From CAYQSU01 sp964420325 (GTDB lineage: Bacteria > Pseudomonadota > Alphaproteobacteria > Rhodospirillales > Defluviicoccaceae), in contig CAYQSU010000020.1 in the NCBI GenBank assembly GCA_964420325.1, positions 1-46,924 on the forward strand: a stretch of DNA of 46,924 bases, given 5' to 3'. Made by a program: the position numbers and the translations under genes. Every line of letters starts with the position of its first letter. Position 1 is the first letter of the stretch. This document shows, in pieces, positions 1-7,584 of the stretch. Below the pieces are notes generated by a model, which was not told the origin of the DNA, did no database searches, and saw nothing but the letters and a program-made list of their open reading frames with translations.

Positions 1-284
1 GGGGGGGGGGGGGGGAGCCGGCGGCTGAGGCGGCCGACCGCGCCCGCCAGCTCGTCGCGGCCGGCAACGGCCGGCGGCGGCTCCTCGAGGAGGGCGCACA
101 CGCGCTCGAGCTCTCGCCGCAGCGCGGCCTCGCCCAGCTCGGCATCGCGCTCGGCGATGCCGAGCGCGTTGGCCACCATCAGCGCGTCGTAGCGGTGCTC
201 AGGCGCGAGCGCCGGGACGAGCCGCTCGCGCACCACCTGGCGCGCGATGCGCAGAAGCTCGGGCCCGTGCGGGTGTTCAGCCAT
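1..284 (-). CDS. DUF6285 / LvaB-like protein, 3' end missing
   Basis: Small mostly helical protein beginning MAEHPHGPELLRIARQVV, about 90 readable residues before it runs into the homopolymer at the window edge. It matches my recollection of the DUF6285 family, whose members accompany APH-like kinases and acyl-CoA dehydrogenases. In Pseudomonas putida the equivalent small protein LvaB is needed with the kinase LvaA to phosphorylate 4-hydroxyacyl-CoA. The ATG overlaps the end of the kinase gene by 8 bases (ATGGCTGA), which indicates translational coupling and fits a two-subunit kinase. The last 15 bases (1-15) are all G and would encode polyproline. They are probably artefactual, so the true C-terminus is unknown. 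The family assignment comes from sequence feel plus context. Confidence 0.72.
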   Translation of the reverse strand, partial: MAEHPHGPELLRIARQVVRERLVPALAPEHRYDALMVANALGIAERDAELGEAALRRELERVCALLEEPPPAVAGRDELAGAVGRLSRRLPPPP

Positions 285-1296
285 CGGCGGCCTCCTCCGT
301 CATGTCGAGAAGGGCGAGCTCGAGCTCCGGCACGATATGGCCGGTGAGCGCGAGCTCGAGCGATGCCTGCTCGCCGGAGAGATGGCGCTCGGCCTGCTGC
401 AGGGCAATGACCGCCCAGCGCATGTGGGCCATCACCTCCCAGTACCGGACGCGGCCGGGATCGACGGGGGCGCCGCCGGCGGCCCGGTAGCCCCCCAGAA
501 AGTCGGCGCGGGAGCCGATGCCGCCGGCCTCGCGGTCGGTCGCGCCGAACCGCCAGCAGCGGGCACAGAACCAGCCGATGTCCTCCAAGGGGTCGCCGAA
601 GGCGGCGAACTCCCAGTCGAGGATGCCGGTGATGCCGCGCTCGTCGACCAGGTAGTTGCCGGTGCGGAAGTCGCGATGGCAGAGGACGATCAAGCCCCGG
701 GGCGGCGCGTGGCGCTCGAGCCAGGCGAGGCCGAGCTCGAGGACGGGGCGGGCGTCGCCGTGAGCATCGAGGAAGCGGCGGTAGTCGGCGATCGCGGACA
801 ACGCCGGCGGGCCGGCGGGCGGGACCAGGAACGGCAGGTCGGGCCGCGGCGGGCGGATCGAGTGGATGCGGGCGAGCTCGCCGCCCAAGCGGAAGGCGAG
901 GGTCGCCCGGTCGCCGCCGAGGCGCTCGTCCTTGACGATGCGGTGGCCGGCGGCGACGCCCGGAATCCGGCGCATGACGAAGAACGGCCGGCCGAGCACG
1001 CCCGCGTCGTCGCAGAGCCACAAGGGCTCGGGCACGGTGACGCCCGCCCGGTGCGCGGCCCTGAGGATCTGGAACTCCTCGCTCCGGTCGTGGCTCACCG
1101 CCGGCACGGCGTCCGGATCCGCGCGCACGACCAGCTCGAGCGCGCCGGCGAACGGGCCGCCCTCGGCCTCGGCGTCGACCAGCCAGTTGTCCTGGATGGC
1201 GCCGCCCGGCATCCGGCGCATCTCGCGGATGGCGACGCTCGTGGCGCCGGCGGCGGCGGCGAGGAAGGCGGCGAGCCTGGTCCGGGCCTCGTCCAT
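277..1296 (-). CDS. APH-like phosphotransferase (LvaA / ACAD11 kinase type)
   Basis: A 339-residue protein of the aminoglycoside-phosphotransferase/choline-kinase fold. The catalytic loop HRDFRTGN lies at residues 207-214 (catalytic Asp209) and the metal-binding segment ILDWEF at about 225-230. An N-lobe with VVRAD and a conserved Glu precedes it. Stand-alone kinases beside acyl-CoA dehydrogenases correspond to the kinase half of mammalian ACAD10/11 and to bacterial LvaA, which phosphorylate the 4-hydroxyl of 4-hydroxyacyl-CoA. It lies 6 bp after the dehydrogenase stop and overlaps the DUF6285 gene. From sequence alone it could be called aminoglycoside phosphotransferase, but the neighbours argue against antibiotic resistance. 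Confidence 0.85.
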   Translation of the reverse strand: MDEARTRLAAFLAAAAGATSVAIREMRRMPGGAIQDNWLVDAEAEGGPFAGALELVVRADPDAVPAVSHDRSEEFQILRAAHRAGVTVPEPLWLCDDAGVLGRPFFVMRRIPGVAAGHRIVKDERLGGDRATLAFRLGGELARIHSIRPPRPDLPFLVPPAGPPALSAIADYRRFLDAHGDARPVLELGLAWLERHAPPRGLIVLCHRDFRTGNYLVDERGITGILDWEFAAFGDPLEDIGWFCARCWRFGATDREAGGIGSRADFLGGYRAAGGAPVDPGRVRYWEVMAHMRWAVIALQQAERHLSGEQASLELALTGHIVPELELALLDMTEEAADG

Positions 1297-1302
1297 CGTC
1301 GC

Positions 1303-2505
1303 TCACCCTCCCCAGCGCCAGAACTCGGAGCCTTCGCCCATGTAGAACCGTGCCAGCACCATCTTGTGCACCTCCGAGGCGCCGTCGACGAGCCGGGCCT
1401 GACGGGCATAGCGGTACAGCCACTCGAGGAGGGTGTCCTTGGAGTAGCCCTTGGCGCCGCAGAGCTGGATCGCGGTGTCGACCGCCTTGTGCAGGACGTC
1501 GGCGACCTGGACCTTGGCCATCGAGATCTCCTTGCGGGCGAAGTCGCCGTGATCGAGCTTCCAGGCGGCGTGCATGGTGAGGAGCCGGCCGATCTGGATG
1601 TCCATCGCCGCCTCGCCCATCATCCATTGCACGCCCTCGTGGTCGATCAGCTTGATGCCGAAGCTCTCGCGCTCGCGGACGTAGGCGCCGGCGATCTCGA
1701 GCGCCCGCTTGGCCATCCCCAGCCAGCGCATGCAGTGGGTGAGCCGCGCCGGGCCAAGCCTGATCTGCGTCACCTTGAGGCCGTCGCCGACGCCGAGCAG
1801 GCGGTTCTCGTCGGGGATCTCGAGGCCGTCGTAGACGAGCTCGCAGTGGCCGCCGTGCTCCTCCGGGCCCATGATCGGGATCCGCCGCTCGATGCGCCAG
1901 CCGGGTGCGTCGGCATCATGGAGGAAGGCGGTGAGCCCGCGGCGCGGATCGGCCGAGGTGCGGGCGACGAGGACGAAGTGGCGGGCGCCCTCGGCGCCGG
2001 TGATGAACCACTTGCGTCCGCGCACGATCCAGCGGTCGCCCGCGCGCTCGGCGGTGGTGAGCATGGCCGACGGATCGGAGCCGCCGCCCGGCATCGGCTC
2101 GGTCATGGCGAACGCGGAGCGCACCCGGCCCTCGACGATCGGCTGCAGCCAGCGCGCCTTCAGCTCGTCCGAGGGCAGCACCTTGTCGAGCAGCATCATG
2201 TTGCCGTCGTCGGGCGGCGCCGAGTTGAAGACGACGGGACCGAACGGCGAGCGGGTCATCTCCTCGTAGCAGGCGGCCATGCCGACGAAGCCAACGCCGG
2301 CGCCGCCACGCGCCTTCGGCATCTGCAGCGCCCACAGCCCCTCGGCCCTCACCTCCGCCCTCAGGCGGGCCAGAACGGGGAGCGCGATCATGCCGTGGGC
2401 ATCGAGGTTCGCCGGGTCGCTCTCGACCGGGATGATGCGGTCGGCGACGAAGGCGCCGATGCGGCGTCGGACGTCCTCGATCTCCGGCGAAAGCGTGAAG
2501 TCCAT
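1303..2505 (-). CDS. Acyl-CoA dehydrogenase, ACAD10/11 (LvaC) type
   Basis: A 400-residue FAD-dependent acyl-CoA dehydrogenase with N-terminal helical, middle beta (FAMTEP, then GRKWFITGA) and C-terminal helical domains in the usual order. Medium-chain enzymes carry the catalytic Glu in a YEGT context. Here the equivalent C-terminal motif is VDGASEVH, resembling the ADGPDEVH of ACAD10/11, whose partners act on 4-hydroxyacyl-CoA via a 4-phospho intermediate. The start is set by a clear AGGGAGGAA Shine-Dalgarno sequence just upstream of the ATG at 2505. A longer reading frame running further upstream overlaps the SDR gene and is spurious. Predicted role: eliminating phosphate from 4-phosphoacyl-CoA or ordinary alpha-beta dehydrogenation in the same operon. 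Confidence 0.9.
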   Translation of the reverse strand: MDFTLSPEIEDVRRRIGAFVADRIIPVESDPANLDAHGMIALPVLARLRAEVRAEGLWALQMPKARGGAGVGFVGMAACYEEMTRSPFGPVVFNSAPPDDGNMMLLDKVLPSDELKARWLQPIVEGRVRSAFAMTEPMPGGGSDPSAMLTTAERAGDRWIVRGRKWFITGAEGARHFVLVARTSADPRRGLTAFLHDADAPGWRIERRIPIMGPEEHGGHCELVYDGLEIPDENRLLGVGDGLKVTQIRLGPARLTHCMRWLGMAKRALEIAGAYVRERESFGIKLIDHEGVQWMMGEAAMDIQIGRLLTMHAAWKLDHGDFARKEISMAKVQVADVLHKAVDTAIQLCGAKGYSKDTLLEWLYRYARQARLVDGASEVHKMVLARFYMGEGSEFWRWGG

Positions 2506-2525
2506 CGCGATTCCTCCCTGCGGCG

Positions 2526-3311
2526 TCAGAGCGAACTGACCAGGTGCCCGCCGTCGACGACGATCGTCGCTCCGGTCATGTAGCGCGAGGCGTCGCCGGC
2601 CAGCAACAGGAGCGGGCCGTCCAGGTCCTCGAGCCGACCGAGGCGCCGCTGCGGGATGCGCCGGACCAGCCGTTCGCCGGCGGGCGAGGCGAAGAAGTCG
2701 CGATTGAGCTCGGTCTCGATGTAGCCGGGGGCGAGGGCGTTGACGCGGACGTTGAAGCGGGCGAGCTCGAGGGCAAGGACGCGGGTCATCTGCACCAGCC
2801 CGGCCTTGGACACGGCGTAGGGAGCGACGGCGGCGGCGACGCCGAGGCCGAGGATCGAGGCGATGTTGACGATGGTGCCGCCGCCCCTTGCCTTCATCCG
2901 GCGCGCCGCCTCCCGGGCCACCAGCCAGGCACCCTTGAGGTTGGTGTCGATGATGCGGTCCCAGTCGTCCTCCGCGACGTCGAGCGCGGCCCGGGTCAGG
3001 GCGACGCCGGCGTTGTTGATCACGAGGTCGACGGGGCCGAGCGCCTGCTCCGCCTCGTCGAAAGCGGTCCGCACGCTCGCGGCGACGGTGACGTCCATCG
3101 CCACGCCGGCCGCCCTGCCGCCGGACGCGGCGATCGCGGTCTCGGCCGCCGCGATCCTCTCGGTACGGCGCGCGCACAGCGCGACGGCGGCGCCGGCGCC
3201 CGCGAGGGTCTCCGCGAAATGCCAGCCGAGGCCGCTGGACGCGCCGGTGACCAGAGCCCGACGGCCGTCGAGGCGGAGTGACACCGCTGCCGCAGGCGCG
3301 TCCAGGGTCAC
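2526..3311 (-). CDS. SDR-family oxidoreductase (LvaD-like)
   Basis: Classical short-chain dehydrogenase of 261 residues. The nucleotide-binding TGASSGLG is at residues 22-29, NNAG at 99-102, catalytic Ser at about 152, and YAVSK with Tyr165 and Lys169. The C-terminal GGHLVSSL ending is typical of FabG-like enzymes. The GTG start overlaps the stop of the upstream ligase in a GTGA arrangement, which marks co-translation. By position it corresponds to LvaD, which reduces 4-oxoacyl-CoA to 4-hydroxyacyl-CoA in levulinate catabolism. A 3-hydroxyacyl-CoA dehydrogenase or generic SDR role is equally compatible with the sequence. An upstream in-frame extension within the ligase gene is not considered real. 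Confidence 0.9.
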   Translation of the reverse strand: MTLDAPAAAVSLRLDGRRALVTGASSGLGWHFAETLAGAGAAVALCARRTERIAAAETAIAASGGRAAGVAMDVTVAASVRTAFDEAEQALGPVDLVINNAGVALTRAALDVAEDDWDRIIDTNLKGAWLVAREAARRMKARGGGTIVNIASILGLGVAAAVAPYAVSKAGLVQMTRVLALELARFNVRVNALAPGYIETELNRDFFASPAGERLVRRIPQRRLGRLEDLDGPLLLLAGDASRYMTGATIVVDGGHLVSSL

Positions 3312-4939
3312 AGTGCGCGCGCCCGCTCGCGCAGGACGTGCTTCTGGATCTTGCCGGTCGCCGTCTTCGGCAGATCGCCGAAGACGACCCGGGTCGGCGC
3401 CTTGAAGTGGGCGAGATGGGCGCGGCACCAGTCGATGACGGCGGCCGCGGTGATCGCCTCGGCGCCCGGCTTCGGCGTGACGAAGGCGCACGGCGTCTCG
3501 CCCCATCGGTCATGGGGCGCGGCGACGACCGCGGCCTCCATGATCGCCGGATGGCGGAACAGCACCTCCTCGACCTCGAGCGACGAGATGTTCTCGCCGC
3601 CGGAGATGATGACGTCCTTGGCGCGATCCTTGATCTCGACATAGCCGTCGGCGTGGACGACGGCGAGGTCGCCGGTGTGGAACCAGCCGCCCCGGAAGGC
3701 GGCGCCGGTGGCCTTGCGGTTCTTGACGTAGCCCTTCATGACGGTGTTGCCGCGCAGCATGAGCTCGCCCATGGTCCGGCCGTCGGCCGGCACCGGCTCA
3801 AGCGATTCCGGATCGGCGACCATCGCCCCGTGCAGCGTCGGATAGGGGATGCCCTGGCGCGCCATCCGCGCCGCCCGCGCGCGGAGATCGAGGTCCTGCC
3901 ATTCCGGCAGCATCTGGCAGACGGTGGCCGGACCGAAGCTCTCGGTGAGGCCATAGAGGTGGGTGATGCGGAAGCCCATGCTCTCCATCGCCGCGATCAC
4001 CGCCGACGGCGGCGCGGCGCCGCCGGTGGCGACGTCGACGATGCGCCGGGGCCGGCGCTTGACCGGCTCGGGCGCGTGGATCAGCGTGGTGAGAACGACC
4101 GGGGCGCCACACAGATGGGTGACGTCGTGCTCGATCAGGCTCGCGAACACGGCGGCCGCCTCGACGCGCCGCAGGCAGACGTGGGTCGCTGCCATCGCCG
4201 TCACCGCCCAGGTGTACGTCCAGCCGCTGCAGTGGAACATCGGCAGCGTCCACAGGTAGACCGACTCCGGCCTGAGCCCGAAGACGAGCGCGTTGCCGAG
4301 CGCGTTCAGGTAGGCGCCGCGGTGGTGGTAGACGACACCCTTGGGATTGCCGGTGGTGCCGGAGGTGTAGCTGAGACAGATGGCCTGCCATTCGTCGGCG
4401 GGGAGGCGCACCGGCGCGTCCTCGGCGCCCTCGTCGAGGAACTGCTCGTAGTCAACGTCGCCAATGGTCCCGCCCGGCGGTCCCAGCCGATCGTCGACAC
4501 GGACGACGAGCGGGCTCCGCCGGCAGCGGCGCAGCGCCGCCGCCGCCACCTCCTGCCATTCGGAGTCGACGATCAGCACCCGCGCCTCGCCGTGGTCGAG
4601 GATGAAGGCGATGGTCTCGGCATCGAGGCGCGTGTTGATGGGGTTGAGGACGGCGCCGGCCATCGGCACGCCGAAGTGGCATTCGAGCATCGCCGGGATG
4701 TTTGGCAGCAGCGCCGCGACGGTGTCGCCGACGCCGATGCCGTGATGGACCAGCGCGCCGGCGAGCCGCCGGCAGCGGCGCGCGACCTGGCCATACGTGA
4801 GCCTGAGATCGCCGTGGACGACCGCCGGCCGGTCGGCGGCGATGCGGGCGGCGCGGAAAAGGAAGACGATGGGCGTGAGCGGCTGGAAGTTGGCGTCGGT
4901 CCTGTCGAGGTCGCGCTCGAAGATGCCTTCGCCGACCAC
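3308..4939 (-). CDS. AMP-dependent acyl-CoA synthetase (LvaE-like)
   Basis: A 543-residue ANL-superfamily CoA ligase. The P-loop-like YTSGTTGNPK is at residues 191-200, YGLTES at about 329-334, the hinge region HTGD at 421-424 followed by KDVIISGGENIS, and the adenylation Lys530 in PKTATGK. It activates a free carboxylic acid to its acyl-CoA with ATP. It heads the operon and so probably supplies the substrate for the four downstream enzymes. The start is GTG at 4939 with a strong GGAGGGAGGAGAG ribosome-binding site. An ATG about 30 bp further upstream is less well placed. The exact substrate (levulinate, 4-hydroxy acids or medium-chain fatty acids) cannot be read from the sequence. Confidence 0.92.
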   Translation of the reverse strand: MVGEGIFERDLDRTDANFQPLTPIVFLFRAARIAADRPAVVHGDLRLTYGQVARRCRRLAGALVHHGIGVGDTVAALLPNIPAMLECHFGVPMAGAVLNPINTRLDAETIAFILDHGEARVLIVDSEWQEVAAAALRRCRRSPLVVRVDDRLGPPGGTIGDVDYEQFLDEGAEDAPVRLPADEWQAICLSYTSGTTGNPKGVVYHHRGAYLNALGNALVFGLRPESVYLWTLPMFHCSGWTYTWAVTAMAATHVCLRRVEAAAVFASLIEHDVTHLCGAPVVLTTLIHAPEPVKRRPRRIVDVATGGAAPPSAVIAAMESMGFRITHLYGLTESFGPATVCQMLPEWQDLDLRARAARMARQGIPYPTLHGAMVADPESLEPVPADGRTMGELMLRGNTVMKGYVKNRKATGAAFRGGWFHTGDLAVVHADGYVEIKDRAKDVIISGGENISSLEVEEVLFRHPAIMEAAVVAAPHDRWGETPCAFVTPKPGAEAITAAAVIDWCRAHLAHFKAPTRVVFGDLPKTATGKIQKHVLRERARAL

Positions 4940-5013
4940 GCTCTCCTCCCTCCATGGTTTCGGTCATGGTGGGACGCGAACCCTGGCGTGTCAACGGCGC
5001 CGCCGGCTCGGCG

Positions 5014-5217
5014 TCAGCCGCTGCCTTCGATCTCGAGCGGCGCCCACAGCACCTTGCCGCACTTCCAGCAGAGCTGGCAGTTGGCGTCGGCGTTGGTGTA
5101 GGCCTCCGCCCAGTGCGGATGATCGCCGCGATGGTGGGCCGGCTCGTCGACGACGGTCACGGTGTCGCCGCACTCGCCGCACACGACCTCGTAGAAGCGA
5201 TCGGCAAGGTGGTGCAT
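5014..5217 (-). CDS. Small CxxC zinc-ribbon-like protein, unknown function
   Basis: A 67-residue protein starting MHHLADRFYEVV. It contains two CxxC pairs (CGEC near residue 13 and CWKC near residue 52) plus several His, the pattern of a small zinc ribbon. The ATG at 5217 is preferred over an in-frame upstream start because GGAGGGG sits at the right distance. A TATACT -10-like hexamer (complement of 5263-5268) lies about 45 bp upstream. It precedes the acyl-CoA ligase gene by 74 bp on the same strand and may be co-transcribed with it. I do not recognise the family. Codon use and the RBS support a real gene. Confidence 0.65.
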   Translation of the reverse strand: MHHLADRFYEVVCGECGDTVTVVDEPAHHRGDHPHWAEAYTNADANCQLCWKCGKVLWAPLEIEGSG

Positions 5218-5296
5218 CGTGGCCCCTCCGAGACGGTTGGTGCTCTGCCTCCTGCCGGGCGCAGTATAGCGCATCCGGGGCGGGTCGTCGCCCGCC

Positions 5297-7045
5297 TCAG
5301 CCGGCGGCGGCCTCGTGCCCCGGCTGGTGCCGACGTGCGAGCCACCTCATGACAAGGGTGCGGGGCTCGTCGACGCCGGTGACGAGGTAGCGCAGCGTGT
5401 GGTCATCGTAGAGCGTCGCGTCCAGGAGCCGGAACGCGTTCCGCTGTCCGCACAACAGGATCCGGTCACCCGGCGAGAGCTGGCGGGTCAAAGGCGGCAT
5501 CACGATCGCCTCGTCGCGGGAGCGGATGACCAGGGGCACGCAGGCGAGACGCCGGGCGCGGTCCGAGGGGTCCCGGAGCACGTCGCCGAGGGTGGCGTCC
5601 ATGCCCTGGCACAGCCATCGCATCAGAGCCGGGGCGTCGGCGTCGGTGAGGGTGACCTCCCACAGCCGCGGCACCGTCGTGCCGCCGACGATGTCGTGCA
5701 GCTCGGTGATGGCGTCCATCAGGAACCGGTCCTCGGCCTTGAGCTGACGCTCGCGGACGTGCTCGAAGAACGTGCGCAGCAGCGGCGCGATCAGCATGAA
5801 GAGGATCCTGCGGGCGCTGACCAGCGTCGGCTGGACGATGAGATCGGCGGCGGCGGCGTCGAACAACACCTTGTTGCGGTGCAGGTTCTGGCGAACGACC
5901 ACGAAGATCCGGGGGTTGAGGGCGCGGGCGATGAGCGCGATGCCGAGGTTGTCGGTGTCGGCGTTGGTGCCGGCGACGATTCCCACCGCATCCTCGATCC
6001 CCGCCGCTTTCAGCGTCCGCTGATCGGCGCGCCCGGCGATCGTGGTCCGGCCGTCGGCCATCTCCGGGGCCAGCTCGGGATCAATCACCACGTTGGGGAT
6101 GGCGAGCCCGTCCATGGCTTCGCGGAGCGACCGCCCCATGCGGCCGAAGCCGCAGAGGATCCACCGTCCCGGCGGGATGTCGGCGTACATGGCGAGGTTG
6201 GCATTGGGCGCGCCGATCAACCACTCGCTGAGCATGTGCACCGCCGGATTGCGGAGGGTCGCCGCCAGATAGCGGGCAAACGTCTGGAACGGGTCGACGA
6301 TGTGGATGTCGCCGCCCAGCGTCGCGAGCGTCTCCTCGTAGACGTCCTGGGTGAGCTGGGTCACCACCCGGACCTGGGAGTTGAGCAGTCTCGCCGAGAT
6401 CGCGATCTTGGCGTTGACCGCCTCGTCATTGGTAAGGGCGACGACCGCCCGGCAGTGCCGGCTGAGAAGGCCGGCATCGATCAGGCGCTCGGGCGTGCGC
6501 GGATCGGCACACAACGCCGGCGTCGGCACCCGGTAATCGCGCAAGTGCACGGCGGCGACGCGATCTGGGTCGCTGTCGAGGATCACCGCGGCAAGACCGC
6601 TGTCGCTGAGCCCGCGGGTCAGCAGGCTGCCGCGGTTGCCGAAGCCGCAGACGATGACGAACGGCAGGTTCAGGCGCAGCACGTGCTTGGCGAAACGACG
6701 CTCGGCGAGCGCCCGGTTCAGGTGCGGATTCTGGATCAGCTGGATGATGCTGCCGAGGGCGTACAGCCAGGCGACGACCCCGGCATACAGCGAGACGATG
6801 GCCCACATCCTCTGGGCTTCGCTGAACGCGTAGGGGAGTTCGCCGAAGCCGGTGGTCGTCGCCGCATAGGCAAGGAAATAGAAGCCATGGAAGAAGCTCA
6901 TCGGCTCGGGATTGCCCGGCGGTCCCGGAATCAGCACCCAGCCCAGCATCGATGCGGCATACACGCCGATCAGCACGAACAGCGGCGTCCGCATCGCGCG
7001 GAGGACGATGTAGGTGACCCGCTGCGATCCGGTGACGCCGGCCAT
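5297..7045 (-). CDS. Two-RCK potassium channel / TrkA-N protein
   Basis: A 582-residue inner-membrane protein. An N-terminal transmembrane helix (about 20-40) is followed by a pore loop with a TTTGFGE filter (63-69, the counterpart of TVGYGD) and a second helix (about 80-105). Two cytoplasmic Rossmann RCK/TrkA-N domains follow, with GFGNRG at 134-139 and GFGRMG at 299-304. The C-terminal 100 residues (PLVIRSRDEA then LSPGDRILLCG) look like an RCK_C domain. Expected to pass K+ under control of nucleotide or ion binding to the RCK domains. The Phe-containing GFG filter is a common bacterial variant, so selectivity is inferred. It lies 9 bp downstream of the small membrane protein gene and is probably an operon with it. 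Confidence 0.88.
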   Translation of the reverse strand: MAGVTGSQRVTYIVLRAMRTPLFVLIGVYAASMLGWVLIPGPPGNPEPMSFFHGFYFLAYAATTTGFGELPYAFSEAQRMWAIVSLYAGVVAWLYALGSIIQLIQNPHLNRALAERRFAKHVLRLNLPFVIVCGFGNRGSLLTRGLSDSGLAAVILDSDPDRVAAVHLRDYRVPTPALCADPRTPERLIDAGLLSRHCRAVVALTNDEAVNAKIAISARLLNSQVRVVTQLTQDVYEETLATLGGDIHIVDPFQTFARYLAATLRNPAVHMLSEWLIGAPNANLAMYADIPPGRWILCGFGRMGRSLREAMDGLAIPNVVIDPELAPEMADGRTTIAGRADQRTLKAAGIEDAVGIVAGTNADTDNLGIALIARALNPRIFVVVRQNLHRNKVLFDAAAADLIVQPTLVSARRILFMLIAPLLRTFFEHVRERQLKAEDRFLMDAITELHDIVGGTTVPRLWEVTLTDADAPALMRWLCQGMDATLGDVLRDPSDRARRLACVPLVIRSRDEAIVMPPLTRQLSPGDRILLCGQRNAFRLLDATLYDDHTLRYLVTGVDEPRTLVMRWLARRHQPGHEAAAG

Positions 7046-7054
7046 GGCTCGTCC

Positions 7055-7438
7055 CTAACGGCGGAGCATCAGCGTCTCGGCGACGAGGACGGTCACCGAT
7101 ATGACGTTGGCGACGAGGGCGCCGGTGGCGAGCGAGACGATGGTCACGACATCCCCGGAGGTGAGCCCGGTTGCCGACACATGCGCCGCGTAGGTCCAGA
7201 TCAGGGCGGCGGCGACGAGCTGGAGAAGGGCGACCAGGCTGGTCGCCAGCAACAGCGCGCCGATCTGGCTGCGGTCGCCGAGCTTGAGGCCGGTGGCGAC
7301 GATGTTGACGACCACGACGAAGAAGAACTCGACGACATGATGGTGCGCCGGATTGTCCATCTGGCCGACGACGAAACCGACGTTGAGGGTGAGTGCCAGG
7401 ATGAGAAAGAAACCGAAGATGACCTTCTCGAGGTTCAT
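7055..7438 (-). CDS. DUF6394-type small integral membrane protein
   Basis: A 127-residue protein with four hydrophobic segments (about 5-25, 37-50, 60-85 and 98-120). It carries the motif MDNPAHHHVVEFF between the first two and KLGDRSQIGALLLATSLVA in the middle. This pattern fits the DUF6394 family as I remember it. Those proteins often sit directly beside RCK-type potassium channels, as here (9 bp apart, same strand). A role as an accessory subunit of the channel is inferred from linkage only. The 146-bp gap upstream must hold the promoter, but I see no strong consensus in it. Confidence 0.75.
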   Translation of the reverse strand: MNLEKVIFGFFLILALTLNVGFVVGQMDNPAHHHVVEFFFVVVVNIVATGLKLGDRSQIGALLLATSLVALLQLVAAALIWTYAAHVSATGLTSGDVVTIVSLATGALVANVISVTVLVAETLMLRR

Positions 7439-7584
7439 CAGGCCTGCTCCCCGCGACGGCGCTCAACACCGCCCTGTCGGCGTTGCGACGATCGATGCCC
7501 GACCTTTAGCACGCCTTGCGTCGGCATCCCAGCGCCGCGGCAGGGGCCGGCGGCGGTGCGGCGCGCCGCCAGGCCGACAGCGCC

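Noticed and set aside
277..1296. Aminoglycoside resistance gene.
   Set aside because: The fold is APH-like, but the coupling to an acyl-CoA dehydrogenase, SDR, ligase and DUF6285 protein points to lipid/hydroxyacid metabolism.
247..2583. A 778-codon plus-strand frame antisense to the lva-like genes, and many similar long frames elsewhere.
   Set aside because: High GC at third positions suppresses stops in antisense frames. These have no RBS, no recognisable motif and biased composition (Asp/Glu/Arg/Gly-rich).
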